From the NCBI GenBank assembly GCA_030844895.1, contig CM061224.1, forward strand, positions 75,276,567 through 75,340,566: 64,000 bases of DNA, written 5' to 3'. The DNA is from Ambrosia x helenae (Eukaryota > Streptophyta > Magnoliopsida > Asterales > Asteraceae). How positions within the stretch are numbered: position 1 is the first letter of the stretch; every line of letters starts with the position of its first letter. The position numbers and the translations under genes are program-made. This document shows positions 1 to 11,615 of this stretch, piece by piece. The notes beneath the pieces are model-generated. The model was not told where the DNA came from, did not search any database, and saw only the letters and a list, made by a program, of their open reading frames with translations.

Positions 1-497
1 ATTTTCTGTGGACGTCACTGTCGAATAGACTAGGGTTGAGTCTTGTATTGTATTACATGAGATTGTGGTGATCCATAAGGGCATTTTATGGATCTGATGC
101 ATTTGTAAATATAGACCAAAACATAAAGTGTTGATTCGAACCCTACAAGGGTCGAACCTGTAGGTTCGACCTTCTTAATGGGTCGAATGTGACTTTATGC
201 TTTGGACTATAAATAGCAATCTCATGTGTTGGTTTTCATTTTAAGATTGGAGTTTGTGCTTTGAATGCTCTCAAGGGGCAGGTCATGCCCGACCTCCCCC
301 GGCCCCGAGATAGATGTTTATCCTACTGATGACAGTGTCTGTAACCGTTTCTGATGCAATACGAATCTGTGATGACTTTGTTATCGTATATTTCTGTCTC
401 GTCTCGAATCTTTCGTCTGAAACCGTTTTGTTTTCGCGTAATCGATCCGTGGATTCGGTTCTTAACCGGATTCTCAGTAGTAAAACAAAAACCAACA
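1..497 (+). mobile_element. 3' portion of a Copia-like LTR
   Basis: The segment is entered from outside the window, so its 5' end is unknown. It has a TATA box (TATAAATAG, 208-216), a probable transcript start region, and ends in ...CCAACA. It is followed at 501-513 by TAGTATCAAAAAC, which looks like the iMet primer binding site TGGTATCAGAGC after several G-to-A changes. No recognisable gag follows, so this is an LTR remnant, not a working element. The Copia assignment rests only on the ending and the primer site; a gypsy LTR is possible. Confidence 0.42.
150..216 (+). promoter_or_regulatory. LTR core promoter: inverted repeat plus TATA box
   Basis: An inverted repeat with 10-bp arms (GGTCGAACCT and AGGTTCGACC, 150-171, 2-nt spacer) lies about 37 bp upstream of TATAAATAG (208-216). 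A further half-site GGTCGAA occurs at 180-187. The arrangement of a palindrome before a TATA box recurs in other LTRs of this window. Confidence 0.5.
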
Positions 498-710
498 AAA
501 TAGTATCAAAAACATAAGTTTAATAGTTATGCATGTCCAACCAAGACATTGTGCGAGTCTGTTACACCATGACAAGGAGGAAACACGTAGCGTGATCGTG
601 TGAAAAGTAATCAGAGACAAGCTTAACAAAAAAAATTTTAATTAGAAAAGATCACGTTTACTTAGTGTCGATTAAAATTTATAGAACATAGTCAGAATAC
701 AGTGCCAGTT

Positions 711-848
711 TCAAAACATCACAAAATAGAGGGTTCTCATCCAATTCTCAATCATGGGAGATGGAAGTAAACCCTGTGCAAAAGTCCGACATTTATTATT
801 ATTTGCGATCCCGTTCCCGTCCATCCATGCTTTCATCCATTCAATCAC
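711..848 (-). other. Candidate terminal exon of an unidentified gene
   Basis: On the minus strand a T-rich tract ending in TTTCAG (a good plant 3' splice site) is followed by an open frame starting VIEWMKAWMDGNGIANN and ending ...SPMIENWMRTLYFVMF before a stop at 711-713. The composition (Trp, Met, mixed polar residues, no low complexity) is protein-like and unlike the transposon frames nearby. I do not recognise the protein. It could be a captured or orphaned last exon, or chance: the open stretch is only 46 codons. Confidence 0.25.
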
Positions 849-914
849 CTGAAAGATGTGTTTAAAAATCGTCAATATAAAAAATATCGTTGACTTCACG
901 AGTTTTAGTTTTCA

Positions 915-3480
915 TCTCAACAAAACAATACATGTAATCGAATTAATTAAAAGTTGACCTTTCGGGGTAGCTACTCCCCTCAGTTTATGGTGTCCCTTAA
1001 GTCCATAACCAAATTAAGACATAATTTCCCCATGCGTTGTTGGTATACAACTAAATTCAGACGTTAAATGCATCTCGTAAGGAGGCGACGCTAACGATCC
1101 AAGATGGGTCTTGTCAGTAACCGATAGTACTATCCATACATCCTATGGTCACGCTTATGCGTTTGTCCTCTCTTTCAACTCATGGAACAACTAGTTATAG
1201 TTCACAATGGGGTGTGCCTACCAAAGGCTCACCGTTACCTAAGTACCCATATTACTTATCAATATTCTCATATGTCCCAACACAATTTAAAACACATCTT
1301 TCCCCCGAGTTTAAAAACGTTTAAAGAGGGGCCGTGAAAAGTCACCCCAGCTTAGCAGTCAACACACAACAAACAGCTCAACACAATTTGAAGAAATGGC
1401 AACCAACACGACTCAACAACCTATAGTATTTTATTTCCATAAGATACGTTTTTTCCAGCGAGTGTTTATCCGACAAGTTGTTTTACCCAATTCCCAACAC
1501 CACTATAATACTCAAGTCTCGTTTGATAGAAAACATGCCATAGGCCAGTTGGTGACGGATTCCCGATGTTAAGTTATCTACAACTTAGTTTTATTACCTT
1601 AAATATTATCCTTAAATTAGTCGAGTTTGCCGAATTAAACCCCAATCACCGTCCAATTTCCCTCACACGTCGTGATCATTATTTACTAACAAGAATCAAT
1701 ATTTAACTCATCTTCCTAACTCTAAGTACTATTTTTATAATCACTTTCTCAACAACTCTACAACTTACAAAAATATATTCGCCTTAAATACTCCCATAAT
1801 TATTCTCTCAAAAAATACACTTATATACTTTTAGAATAATTACTTTATCATTCACATCTCATTTCTCATCACAAACTTATCAACATTTTTAGTATTGTCC
1901 TGGTTATTCACGCATTGACTCAATTAGCTAACTATATTATTTCAACACAACTTCAAACTTAAAATATAGTTAACTTAATACTTTCGATCTTGTGCAAAAA
2001 TAACCCTTAAACTCACAACCTTGACACTTGATACCCTACTTTTGTAAAAGGTCATTTTTCACCATTAACTTTTCCTAAAGTTCAAGGTCTTACTTTAAGT
2101 TTGTAAAATATTCTCAAAATACTCACAACTTTACAAGCTTTACATCTTATGCCTAAACTTTGAAATAACATAAGTTTTCACATAAACTTTTACTTTGTTT
2201 AAATAAACCAAGTTTACTAATCAAGTTCATGTCAAGACTTGTAAATAAATGTTTTATTTCAAACTCTAGTTTAGATCATCATCTTTGTCATGTCAACAAC
2301 TAATGTTATTATAAAACATTCATCTTATCCAACTCATCATCATCAACCTTCGTTTTTAAAGAAAGCATTATCTTTATATTTTCATTTTTTGATATAGGTA
2401 TAGTTACAAACATACAACTTTGATGACCTTGTATATTATCAACACAATCATAACAACACAATACCCCCATGCCTACGGTTATATATACATGCTCACATGC
2501 ACTTTTATTTTTCTAAAACACATTCTTTAATGTTTATGTCTTGTATTTTAAACTCTAGTTAAAAAAGATCCAAGTTAACAATCACACTTAGACCATGTAT
2601 TTATCAACTTTTAAACAAAACATTAACATCATCACCACCATCATAACCCCTTACCTACACACATACATATCCACCATTTTGTTTTTTTAAGAGCAAACCA
2701 TTTAAAACTTATGTTCATCATTTGTAGATCATCACTTTACCCAAAACAACTCGCACTTATAAACATGTATATATCAAGATCATAAAAGAAAAAGAGTTTT
2801 AGTATCCTTACTACTAGCTTAAAGCTAAGGATGACACAATGATGATCTTGTGTTGCAAATTCCTTGTTTAAGCTTTAACACCCAAATACTTGATGATCAT
2901 CACTTGAAAATGAGTTTTTTTTATGAGTTATTGATCAACAAATGGTGATGGTGGTGCTTGTGTGGGGGTTCGGCCGAGAGCACAAAGAGGAGGGGTTAGG
3001 ATTGCGTTTTGATTAATGATTAAGTCTTATGCATATGTAAGTATATATAAAAAAATTAAGCATCTGCACAATCAAGTGTTTAGTATCTTGAAGACTACAT
3101 GCATTCCCAATGCATGGGAAATGGGGGGCGGCCCATGTGCTTCCCAAGATGCAATAACCAAAAATATCTTATAAGGTGCATCCAGTATCGCGTGTCGTTT
3201 TGGGTTTTATTGGGTCTTTTAATGCAAGCATTCGGGACACTAGAAGACCCATATTAAACCTCTAAATAATATGTGTGTACCGTGCGTGATACGCTAACTT
3301 TACAAGTTATCAGGATATTTAAGTTTCAGACATCTAATTATGGTTTTGGAACTCCAAAACACTTAATATGGATGCAAAATATTAAAATTTTAATATTTTA
3401 GACTTCCGGGATTCATTCGGTTATTAAATATTTACCAGGCATCACCTTAACTACAGTACATGACTAGTTATTCAACTCTC
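915..3480 (-). mobile_element. Decayed gypsy-type long LTR, minus sense
   Basis: No coding potential. The stretch carries the landmark GGGGCCGTGAAAA (1327-1340) that other long gypsy LTRs of this window have about 800 bp from their plus-strand edge, and a minus-sense TATA-like run (TATATATAC, about 3045-3055) about 1.7 kb further on. The edges are not defined; no TSD, primer site or polypurine tract was found. It is read as an old LTR because the order and spacing of landmarks match the complete LTRs at 19230-22052 and 33880-36693. Confidence 0.35.
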
Positions 3481-3639
3481 ACTTTAATCACTTTTCTAAT
3501 CAAACTAAGGCAATGTTTTGCACTAAATAAGGACTTGGTTATTCTCCAAAAATCAATTTAATATAATAAAATGAAAATTATAATTATTTAGTTAATTACG
3601 TTTATTAATACCGTACGGATTTACCTTGATTTTTGCCAA

Positions 3640-4160
3640 ATGTCACAGACTCCGTGCACATAATCTAAAATCTGCTACCTTAGCGACCTAAGAAAACATG
3701 CTAAATGTGTTAATATTTACAATGATAAATGTTTGAAAACTAGATCCACAAAAACTCTACATATATATCTGATGCTAGCTAAACATCATTACAAGTTACT
3801 TAAGCGTCATGAACCGTTGCCGGCGGTGTGTAATACGTTTGCCTTGTTTCCCCGCCACCGGTTATTACCCAATGACGTAATGTTAGGTTAGGAAAAATAT
3901 GAACCTACTCAACCTCCAATCGACACGGGTGGGGCTTGTAGGGCCTAATAGATCTATCCACGCTTTCCCCGCTATGTTCCACATATCCATGGTTCAAACT
4001 GTTAGAAGGACTTTAGATGATTCGCTTAGTACACAAGTGATATAATGTAATATATGTGCTCTACACTGTTCATCTTTGCGTAGCTTGTTTCTCTCCTAAC
4101 AAGAAAACAAAAAAAGGGGCCGTGAAAATCACTATGGATTGCGTCTTCTAGTAGATTATA
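3640..4160 (-). mobile_element. Fragment of the 19230-type LTR
   Basis: The stretch shares with the solo LTR at 19230-22052 a series of blocks in the same order: GACTCCGTGC, GCTACCTTAGCGACCT, AATAGATCTATCCAC (about 3947-3961), and GGGGCCGTGAAAA (4116-4128). It covers roughly the first 0.6 kb of that LTR and then stops matching. No TSD was seen; it is an old truncated copy. Confidence 0.5.
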
Positions 4161-4450
4161 AAACTAGGCATGTTATGATAGGCGTGTTACGAATGGAGGT
4201 GTAAAAGATGGTTAAAGGAGTTGGATTAGGTGTGGTTGCTACTAAGAGTGAGGGAGGCGGTGGCACGATGGCTAGGGTTTTGACAGCGAGAGATAGGGGA
4301 GTAACGAATGAGGAGTTTTAGGGTTTGTGTTAAAAGTGGTGTTTTAATACAATTTTCAACAATCCATGTTTAAGTGGTTGTACAAACAACTTTAGAGGTT
4401 TATACATGTTGAAAATTGAGTAAAATGACTATCTTGCCCTTCCTATTTGC

Positions 4451-4487
<37 letters not shown>

Positions 4488-4499
4488 TATGTTTGACAG

Positions 4500-5304
4500 T
4501 TACTTGATATTATAAATTGAGCTATGATAGTTATGTGATGTGATTGCTCTATTTTTTTTAAGTTATGGTTTGAGTCGAGTAGGCGGAATGCGCTTATGTA
4601 GACTTGGCTATAACAGAAGTGTGATATGCCTTCTCTGATTTATAGTTATGGTTTTTGTCAAATAGGCAGAATGCGCTTATTGTATTTGGTAATTAAAGTC
4701 TTGAGATAAATAGGTGGATTGCGCCTATCCTAGACTTTGATTTGATTGTACTTTGTTTCAATAGGAGGAAAGCACTTATTTTTTTTGGTAATTGAAGTCT
4801 TGAGATAAATAGGCAGATTGTGCCTATCCTAGACTTTGATTATTGCTTTAGGGAAAACAAATTAGCGCAATTACGCTTATTGTTGACTCTGAGGTGGAAT
4901 TACTTTGTTAAATCTTATTTTGATTATTTAATTAAAATTTTTAAACTTGAATTCAATCAGCACGTCTGACTTTGCGTTGTATATTAGATTGATTTCAGGT
5001 TTGATGAAGAATAAAATGGATGCCTTGGCATACAGTGGAGCTACTCGGTTGCGGTTGACATTTCGGATAAGAAGACGTCTAAGTGATTTTTGTTTGAATG
5101 TTATTTAAATTATTTCTAAGATTTCAGTTTGCTTTATAAATATTGTTTTGACCTTTGTTGGGAAACCCATGTTTGGAAGCTTAAAAGCTTATTTGGACAT
5201 TCTGTTGCGTAATTTCTGAAATAAAATAAAACTTCTTTGAGTTAACAATAGGGGCTTTTAGTCTTTGGTTGACAACTGTTTGACACCGGTTTGCGGGTCT
5301 TACA
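4500..5304 (+). mobile_element. 3' part of a gypsy-type LTR, plus sense
   Basis: The segment ends in GGGTCTTACA at 5304 and is followed three bases later by a perfect iMet primer binding site. The LTR end plus linker (TCTTACA, AGT, TGGTATCAGAGC) matches the end of the minus-strand gypsy element at 9963-18338, so a related family is likely. The 5' edge of the LTR was not located. It contains the repeat array at 4560-4890 and an (AT)n run at 4456-4483 lies just upstream. Confidence 0.5.
4560..4890. repeat. Array of diverged AATAGGC...GCGCCTAT inverted repeats
   Basis: Five degenerate copies of AATAGGCGGATTGCGCCTAT, each nearly self-complementary, occur 60-100 bp apart. Two long direct repeats are embedded (4686-4742 and 4785-4841, 99 bp apart, differing at a few positions). 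The array is inside the LTR remnant that ends at 5304. Confidence 0.6.
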
Positions 5305-5307
5305 AGT

Positions 5308-5319
5308 TGGTATCAGAGC
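5308..5319 (+). other. Primer binding site (iMet tRNA)
   Basis: TGGTATCAGAGC is complementary to the 3' end of plant initiator-Met tRNA. It lies three bases after the LTR end at 5304. No gag follows, so the internal part of this element is lost. Confidence 0.7.
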
Positions 5320-5619
5320 AATGATTCGAGGGATTCGGGCAGTCTCAAACTCTACCTCGTACCTCAAATTAACCATCAAACCTTCACCGCCCTGTTTTGT
5401 TCTTCAAACGAACCACCGACACCAAATCAGTGCAAGTCACCACATCTCTCTCTTTATAAATAGACTCTGCAGCCAATTCTGCACCCAACAACACATATTT
5501 TCAACATCTTTTTCATTCAACACATTATTTTCATTTCACAATACAGATAAATTAACAGCAGCCAATTCCAAAACCTAAAACAATAATAATAATAATAATA
5601 TAGAGTAGATCTAAAACAG

Positions 5620-5794
5620 CCATACCTCTGCATACCAATATTAACAAGCTCATCAATGGCAGAATCAAGACTTGGTCGATCTACTTTCTTGGCAAGCAAT
5701 TTAATCTCTTGAACAACATGAATACCCTACCCAAACGCTAGATCTGGAGCATACATATGCTTAATAACCGCATCCACGTCATCTCTTCCAAATC
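5620..5794 (-). pseudogene. Unidentified gene fragment with one in-frame stop
   Basis: A minus-strand frame reads DDVDAVIKHMYAPDLAFG, stop, then GIHVVQEIKLLAKKVDRPS and LDSAIDELVNIGMQRYG. The balanced, helix-like composition suggests a real protein segment, but I do not recognise the family. It sits between a TATA-bearing, CT-rich stretch (TATAAATAG at 5455-5463) and a GA-rich satellite, with CCACCACC-rich sequence next to it. It may be an exon captured by a transposon or a relic of a host gene. Confidence 0.3.
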
Positions 5795-5919
5795 CAAGAT
5801 CTTACAAGAACCTCTTAACCGCCACCACCATTCATGGTCGTCGTCTGTCATCGTCGTTGAACCACCACCACCGTCTGTTGTCGTCTGTTCGAAACCACTA
5901 TTGTCGCATCATCAGGTGA

Positions 5920-5988
5920 GAGAAAGAGAGAGAGACAGGGAGAGGGAGAGATGAGTGTGTGAGAGGGGGAGAGAGAGTAGTGTGTGTC

Positions 5989-6047
<59 letters not shown>

Positions 6048-6090
6048 AGTGTGAGTGAGAGTGAGGGTAGTATGTGTGTGTGTGTGATAT
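5920..6090. repeat. GA-rich microsatellite
   Basis: A perfect (AG)n run at about 5990-6042 is flanked by GAGAGGGA and GTGTGTGT runs. Reading frames rich in Ser-Leu or Arg-Glu here are products of the repeat and are not genes. Confidence 0.9.
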
Positions 6091-6271
6091 TTGTTTAAAA
6101 AGGTGGTCAGACAATGAGATGGGTAGAAGTTACTATCTTGCCCTTTTGCTAAATGATGAGAAGAAAGATGTAGAAGCATGACAACCATTGGATGGGTTTC
6201 TAGAGTTTTCACAACTCAACAAGGTTTCTAAGAGATATTTAGCCTAGATATAGATACTTCATGTTTAACTA

Positions 6272-6464
6272 GCTTATACCCCGGGAGCGTCCCGGGTTGC
6301 GAAATCTAAGTAAAGTGAATAAAATTAGAAGTATCTAAACTATAAAAATATCTATATAGCAATTACCTATTGGAGAGCGTCCCGGGTTGAAATATCTAAT
6401 ATGACATAATAAAATATCTAATATGACAACATAATTAATGACTTGCCAATATATGATTAATTAA

Positions 6465-6498
<34 letters not shown>

Positions 6499-6990
6499 TT
6501 AAACAAAATCTCTGTCATAAATAAAAAAGGTAATTGGGTCGGGTATCACCTAATCTCAGGCCCGACCTAAACTCACAATTTTTTTAAACTAATTCCAAAC
6601 CTGAAACAATACCTGTCGGGTTACAAAAAAAATAGTCGTTTTTTTCTCCGTTTTTTATATAGTACTATGGTACTCGTTGGAAAGATAATAAAACGCTCGT
6701 TAATTTGGTGTAATTTTTTTCTTTAAAAAATCTCGTATATGAAAGATATTAAAGTTTAAAAGTTATGAGATGAAACTTGATAGAGAAAATAATAAAGTTT
6801 TATATTTAAATTTAGTAGATTAGGTATTTAATAAATTATGTTAAATAATATTTAAACCATATTTATTCCTTTTTTTTAGTTGGTCTAGATTTGCCACATC
6901 ACATCCTATGTGGCATCTCTCAAAAGAGAGATTGTATAATATTATGACATGTCATCAAAATGGCTTTGGTTTATTATATGTATAGATAAT
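6272..6990. mobile_element. Candidate small non-autonomous DNA element, class uncertain
   Basis: The left part has CCCCGGGAGCGTCCCGGG (a hairpin with CCCGGG arms, about 6281-6298) and a second GAGCGTCCCGGGTTG at about 6373-6388. The right part has two hairpins in tandem (TGCCACAT...ATGTGGCA and CTCTCAAAAGAGAG, about 6893-6933) before a TATATGTATAGAT end. An (ATT)n microsatellite lies at 6464-6500. AT-rich, no coding capacity. Comparable short elements with a GC-rich start and a hairpin-bearing AT-rich end are common in plant genomes, but I could not fix the class or a TSD. Confidence 0.3.
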
Positions 6991-8501
6991 TAATATGAAA
7001 CATTAAAGAATGTGGGTACAAGTGTGTTTGTAAGAAGAGGGTTAAAATGGAAATAATTTCATGACATTTTCGGTTTAAGCATGAGATTTTTGGACTCACA
7101 TCTCAAAAAACATTTAAAATTACCATTAAGGCTATCTTTAATACTTTATAATGTAGTATATTATAGATTTATATTTATATGTGTGTTTAACTTGGTAAAT
7201 TATAATCTATTTATTTTATGCTTGTTTGTAACAAAGTTTGTTACGCTTAATAAAAACCTAAAATTAAGTTTTTTTAGCCTCAAAATAGGTGAGATGATAG
7301 GTGAAAAATAGCGTTGTTACGTAGGCACATTTTTTTCACCCTTCACACTAGAAACTAGAAAGAGATGATGTGTTGAGATGAAATTAATGTGAAATGTGGT
7401 AGTAAGTTAAGGTGATCGAATATTATTAGCTAGTTGGGATATTTGATATTAAAAAATAGTTTGAAGAATTCCCATGCCCGTGAAGCCGCTTTTTTATTCT
7501 GTTAATATTCATGATTTTGATTAGAGACAAATTAAGTGACAAAACTTGACTCAGAGATCAACTAACTTTATCTACTGATTATTCAATTGATAACTTTATC
7601 GACATACAGTTTCATGTTATTGAGTATACTTAAGAAAAGGAAACTCTTTAATAACGACACAATTAACTAATTAACCGAACCAATGCTATCGCTTAACCAA
7701 TGCATAGATTAATCAAATAAAAAATCAAACAATTTGAATATGAAAGCAAATTTTTTGTAAGCAATTTTTGGTTTTTTGTTTGTTTGTACGTAAATTGACT
7801 AGGCATACAACACCAAATAACGGACTATTGTACCATTTTTTTGTCACTGTAGACTCCTTCAAAGATTGCTTATAAAACCTAGAATCTAGTAAATTAATAT
7901 CTTAAATTATCATATGTTAGTTGATCATCCTCTTTTATATATTAGGTATTATTTTATTTTAGAAAATCTAATTTTATAATTGTGCATGGGTTTAGTATTC
8001 TACGTTGCTCGATGTTCATATTCAGTTAACTACAAACTTTATTTCATTTAGGCTAGTGAGTATAGAGGAGGCTCATCCTTTGGGGATAGTTTTTCACATC
8101 AGCCGCCACGTTAGCATGGGGCGGACTTATCACCCAAAGGATGGTCCTAGGGTGTGTAAGACCTTTTTTTTCGTTTGGAAGTTTAGGGTTGGGTTTTGGG
8201 CATACATTCTTCAACATCATTTTCTTTTGGCTGAGACGGTCCTACCCTGGGTGGTGGTTGTGTTTGTTGATTCGGTTGAAATGTCATGTTAAATGGGGTT
8301 TACATTAGTTAGGTGAAAGAGTGGGGGTTTTGGTGTGTTAAAAATACAACATTTCCTTTATATTTTTATTTACAATTTTATTTCTTTTTTATAAATATAA
8401 AATATTTTGCATACGTTTCTTTGCAGGTTTGGGCTTTTGCTTTTGCTTTTGGGCTTGTTCAGTTGATCTGTGCTATTGCTAGTGTCCAAGTTGAGCCCAA
8501 G
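6991..8501. other. No recognisable gene or element
   Basis: AT-rich sequence with frames too biased or short to support as genes. A frame at 8005-8292 contains a GC-richer stretch (around 8060-8160) of unknown origin. The sequence just before 8502 is the insertion site of the Copia element, with CCAAG as the possible target duplication. Confidence 0.4.
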
Positions 8502-8995
8502 TGTTGCTGGTTGATAGTCTGGCCTAGTAGTTTTTTTTTTCCTGATGGTGGTCCAGCCCATTTGTCTTGGTGAAGTTAACTGGGTTGATCCAAGCCGTTC
8601 AAGGGAGGTGATCCGTGTGCTCCCTTATCTAATGGTGGAGGTTTGATGGACTTGTGTTTTCTCTCATAGAAGCTTCTATGCTTTAGTATATAAGGGTTTC
8701 CTCTCTCCTCATATACAGCTTTTGGTGATCTCGGTCTTCTATATCTCTCTTGCTCTCTCTCGTATACACTTTTATAGTTTGTAATATCTTATAATCTTGA
8801 TCTGATATTTTTGTTATTCTCTTGTGTTGTTTAGTAGATTATCTAGTTCATAATCTCTTGAGAGTTGTGAGATTTGATTGTTTCTTGTATTTGGCAATCT
8901 GTGCTGATTGAGTTGTTTTAGGGTTTCAAACACTTTGCGTTGGGATCTTGAATAATATTGTTTTTCATTCCTCTGAATATCCATGAAACTTGACA
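8502..8995 (+). mobile_element. Copia 5' LTR
   Basis: The LTR begins TGTTGCTGG and ends CTTGACA at 8995, directly abutting the primer site. Its length of 494 bp is usual for Copia. The 3' end is firm; the 5' end is chosen as the best TGTT at a fitting distance and could be off by some tens of bases. A TATA box is at 8687-8693, with CT-rich sequence downstream. Confidence 0.6.
8665..8693 (+). promoter_or_regulatory. 16-bp palindrome and TATA box in the Copia LTR
   Basis: CATAGAAGCTTCTATG (8665-8680) is a perfect palindrome 6 bp before TATATAAG (8687-8693) and before a CTCTCTCC-rich leader. Confidence 0.6.
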
Positions 8996-9007
8996 TGGTA
9001 CCAGAGC
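8996..9007 (+). other. Copia primer binding site
   Basis: TGGTACCAGAGC immediately follows the LTR end. It differs at one base from the usual iMet site TGGTATCAGAGC. An untranslated leader of about 490 bp follows before gag. Confidence 0.8.
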
Positions 9008-9493
9008 GAAGGTTCTGATTATTGTTGTTCCGCTCTGCTCTTGAAGATCTGTCTTGTTGACGTTGGATCTGTTAGCTGTGAGGAAGATCTGGTATATCAG
9101 ATCTAGGGTTTCTTTGTGATCGAAGGAGGAGCTCTATTATCTTTGCTCTCTGGTTCGTAACCCTATGTGAAGGTTAGGAACTACGGGGTTATGGCGAAAC
9201 CCTAACTTGGGTCTGTTTGGTGAGATCTTTCTGATTCTTTGGTTTCTTTTAGGGTTTTATCCTAAGGAGTCTCTATTATGGGCTTGAGTCCCGTGATTAG
9301 CTTTAAGGTTGAGTCTAGATTGTTATGTGGCTCCCTCGTGAGGACCTGGGTCGGCACCCTTTGAGTGACGAACCGACTATCTAGATCACCCATATGGCTT
9401 AGCCTTGTCTGGTCTATTTTGATCTTGTTTTGTGTGTTCTTGTTTGCCTTTGTTTGTTCTTGTTTGCTTTTTGTGATCTAATTGTTTGTTATC

Positions 9494-9957
9494 ATGGCTG
9501 ATGGTGTTGGTCCGGTAGTTAATCCTGTTGGTGCTGGTGCTGGTCCAGGTGCTAACCCTGTTACTCTAGTTAGCAAACTTGATGCTATTGATCCTCTGTA
9601 TCTGCATGCTAGTGATTCTACAAATTTAACTGTCATTAGCATTAAACTTAAGGGGACAGAAAACTATACTGTATGGGCAAATTCTATGGTTCTTGCATTA
9701 ACGGTTAAAAATAAGGTAGGTTTCATTAATGGTAAATGTGTTAAACTTGTTGATGATCCTATGCTTTCTAATTGGCGGGAAAGATGTAATAGTATTGTGT
9801 TAACTTGGATTCTTAATTCTGTTTTTGGGGAACTTTATATGGGACTTGTTTGTTCCAAACTTGCCTCAGAAGTTTAGAAGGGCCTTAAGGAAACCTATGA
9901 TAAAATTGATGGATCTGTTGTGTTTGAATTTTATCAAAGGATTAATTCATTCGGTCA
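9494..9957 (+). pseudogene. Copia gag, N-terminal part
   Basis: The frame starts at ATG 9494 (MADGVGPV). It carries the Copia gag N-terminal region: LYLHASDST, then KLKGTENYTVWANSMVLAL and KNKVGFINGKC, the pattern of the Copia-like N-terminal and UBN2 gag domains. A stop at 9875-9877 falls in SEV*KGLKETYDKIDGS; the same frame then continues (FYQRINSFGQN) to the gypsy insertion at 9963. Function in the family: capsid-like protein packaging the element RNA. The other half is at 18344. It is broken by both the stop and the insertion. Confidence 0.8.
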
Positions 9958-9962
9958 AAATG
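9958..9962 (+). repeat. Target-site duplication of the gypsy element, left copy
   Basis: AAATG here is repeated exactly at 18339-18343, on the far side of the gypsy element. Removing the element and one copy restores the gag frame (INSFGQN continuing into GMTVAKYY). Confidence 0.9.
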
Positions 9963-11598
9963 TGTAAGACTCGTTTTTTTTTTAAAACATAAGAATAATA
10001 CATAAACATCCATTATATATACATACCCAAAACGTCTTGTCCAACGACATAACAACAACCTTGGCGACACTAGTTAAGTTTACAAAAGACAATGCCCAAG
10101 TTGGCTACCATGTAAATCTTTGACCCATACCCAAAACCATGTACAAGACATTAACAACTTGTTTAAATGACTCAAAGATCCTAATACTACCATGGTACCC
10201 AACCCAAAAGAACGTGAGCGTGCATAATGCGACCTCCCTTGAGACTTGATCTTCACTCGTGAGCTGTACCTATTACGAATCAACAAGGCAAACATTTAGT
10301 ATGCTATAAACAATATCATCATCTTGTCCAAGGAACCCAAGGGTCCATGGAGCCATGATGAAATCCTTACTTCTATCATTTTAACCCGTTAAGGGTACTT
10401 CTACCATAATGACCCGTAAGGGTACTTCTACCGTTTTGACCCGTTAAGGGTACTTCTACCGTTTTGACCTGTTAAGGGTACTTCTACCATTTTAAAGCCA
10501 TTCTACCAACTCGCATCCTTGTGTAAGCACAAGGTACTTCATACCATTTTCATTCCATCAAGTTCAATCACAACAAATACATACATAACGAATATGATTA
10601 ATATGTCCATTAAACTAAATAGTTGGTAGTAACCAACTTACCTTTGTCGTGCGCACCTTGCTCCTTGTAACCACTTGACCCTTCAACCTTCACACCTACA
10701 TAGTGAAGGAATTCCATACTTTAGTTTTTCATACTTTACCTATTACCATTCTTGGTTTAAGGTTGATAAACTAACATGACTTCATAGTTACATACACTAC
10801 TATCATGTTTAACATTCATTTCTCACAATTTACAACTATATTTAACAATAATGCATAATCAATTGAGTTATCATGGTATTAAGGTCTTGTTTGACTTTTA
10901 AAAAGTCAACAGGAACCTTCATTCCAACACCCACTTAACAATTCTCAATTCAGCCCTAACATACCCAATTTAACATGCAATCTCATCAATTTTACACTAT
11001 CATACATACAAATCATGCTTTCCTAAGCCACAAGAGTAATTATCATAATAAAATCATGAAATCCCACCAAACTACTTCCAATCTCTACTTAAATTAATCG
11101 TACAACTTACCAATGAGATTAGCACCACAAGAGGGTTAATAATTCAAGAACATGCAGGGGATTAGAGGTGATTTCTACTTCAAATTTTCAGCTATGGATG
11201 AATAAGGTGAAGACCCCCTTTTTGTCGCCTCTTTCTCCCCTCTCTCTCTCTCTACGATTTCTATTCTTTCCCAATCCCCATTTTCCCTTCTAACCCCTTA
11301 ACTATTTCACTACTTCTGTTCTTCTCAAGACCAACTCCTCAAGATGAGTATTGTTTCATATTTAACCCCTCCCCTTTATCCACTAGGTTATCACCAATTT
11401 ACCCAAGTAACTAACTTGGTAAATTTTATGTTTGTTCAATGTATGACTACCAATGCACTACTTACCACTAGGGGTACAACATATACATACATACATACAT
11501 ATTTACGCATACATACATACTCACAATAAAGCATATTATATATATATAAATATATACTTACCATGCTACCATTAATTTAATATTTTTGGGGTATTACA
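9963..11598 (-). mobile_element. Gypsy 3' LTR (left copy, 1636 bp)
   Basis: It matches 16741-18338 along its length. It carries four tandem copies of a CCGTTAAGGGTACTTCTACC unit (about 10384-10494), against three in the other LTR, which accounts for much of the 38-bp length difference. An (ACAT)n run (11482-11518) and an AT-rich stretch lie near its inner end. Confidence 0.9.
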
Positions 11599-11614
11599 AG
11601 TCTACCCCCCTTAA
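11599..11614 (-). other. Polypurine tract
   Basis: The minus strand reads TTAAGGGGGGTAGACT directly before TGTAATACC, the start of the 3' LTR. This is the expected primer for plus-strand DNA synthesis. Confidence 0.75.
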
Positions 11615-11615
11615 A

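Noticed and set aside
5848..6212. Ser/Leu- and His-rich open frames
   Set aside because: They are translations of the GA/GT microsatellite and carry no protein signal.
7081..7311. A 76-residue hydrophobic frame starting with ATG
   Set aside because: AT-rich sequence gives Phe/Leu/Ile-rich frames by composition; no domain, no homologous frame, no promoter context.
8005..8292. A 95-residue frame before the Copia LTR
   Set aside because: Only a short central part looks protein-like; no recognisable motif, no start context, and it ends in a low-complexity Val/Phe run.
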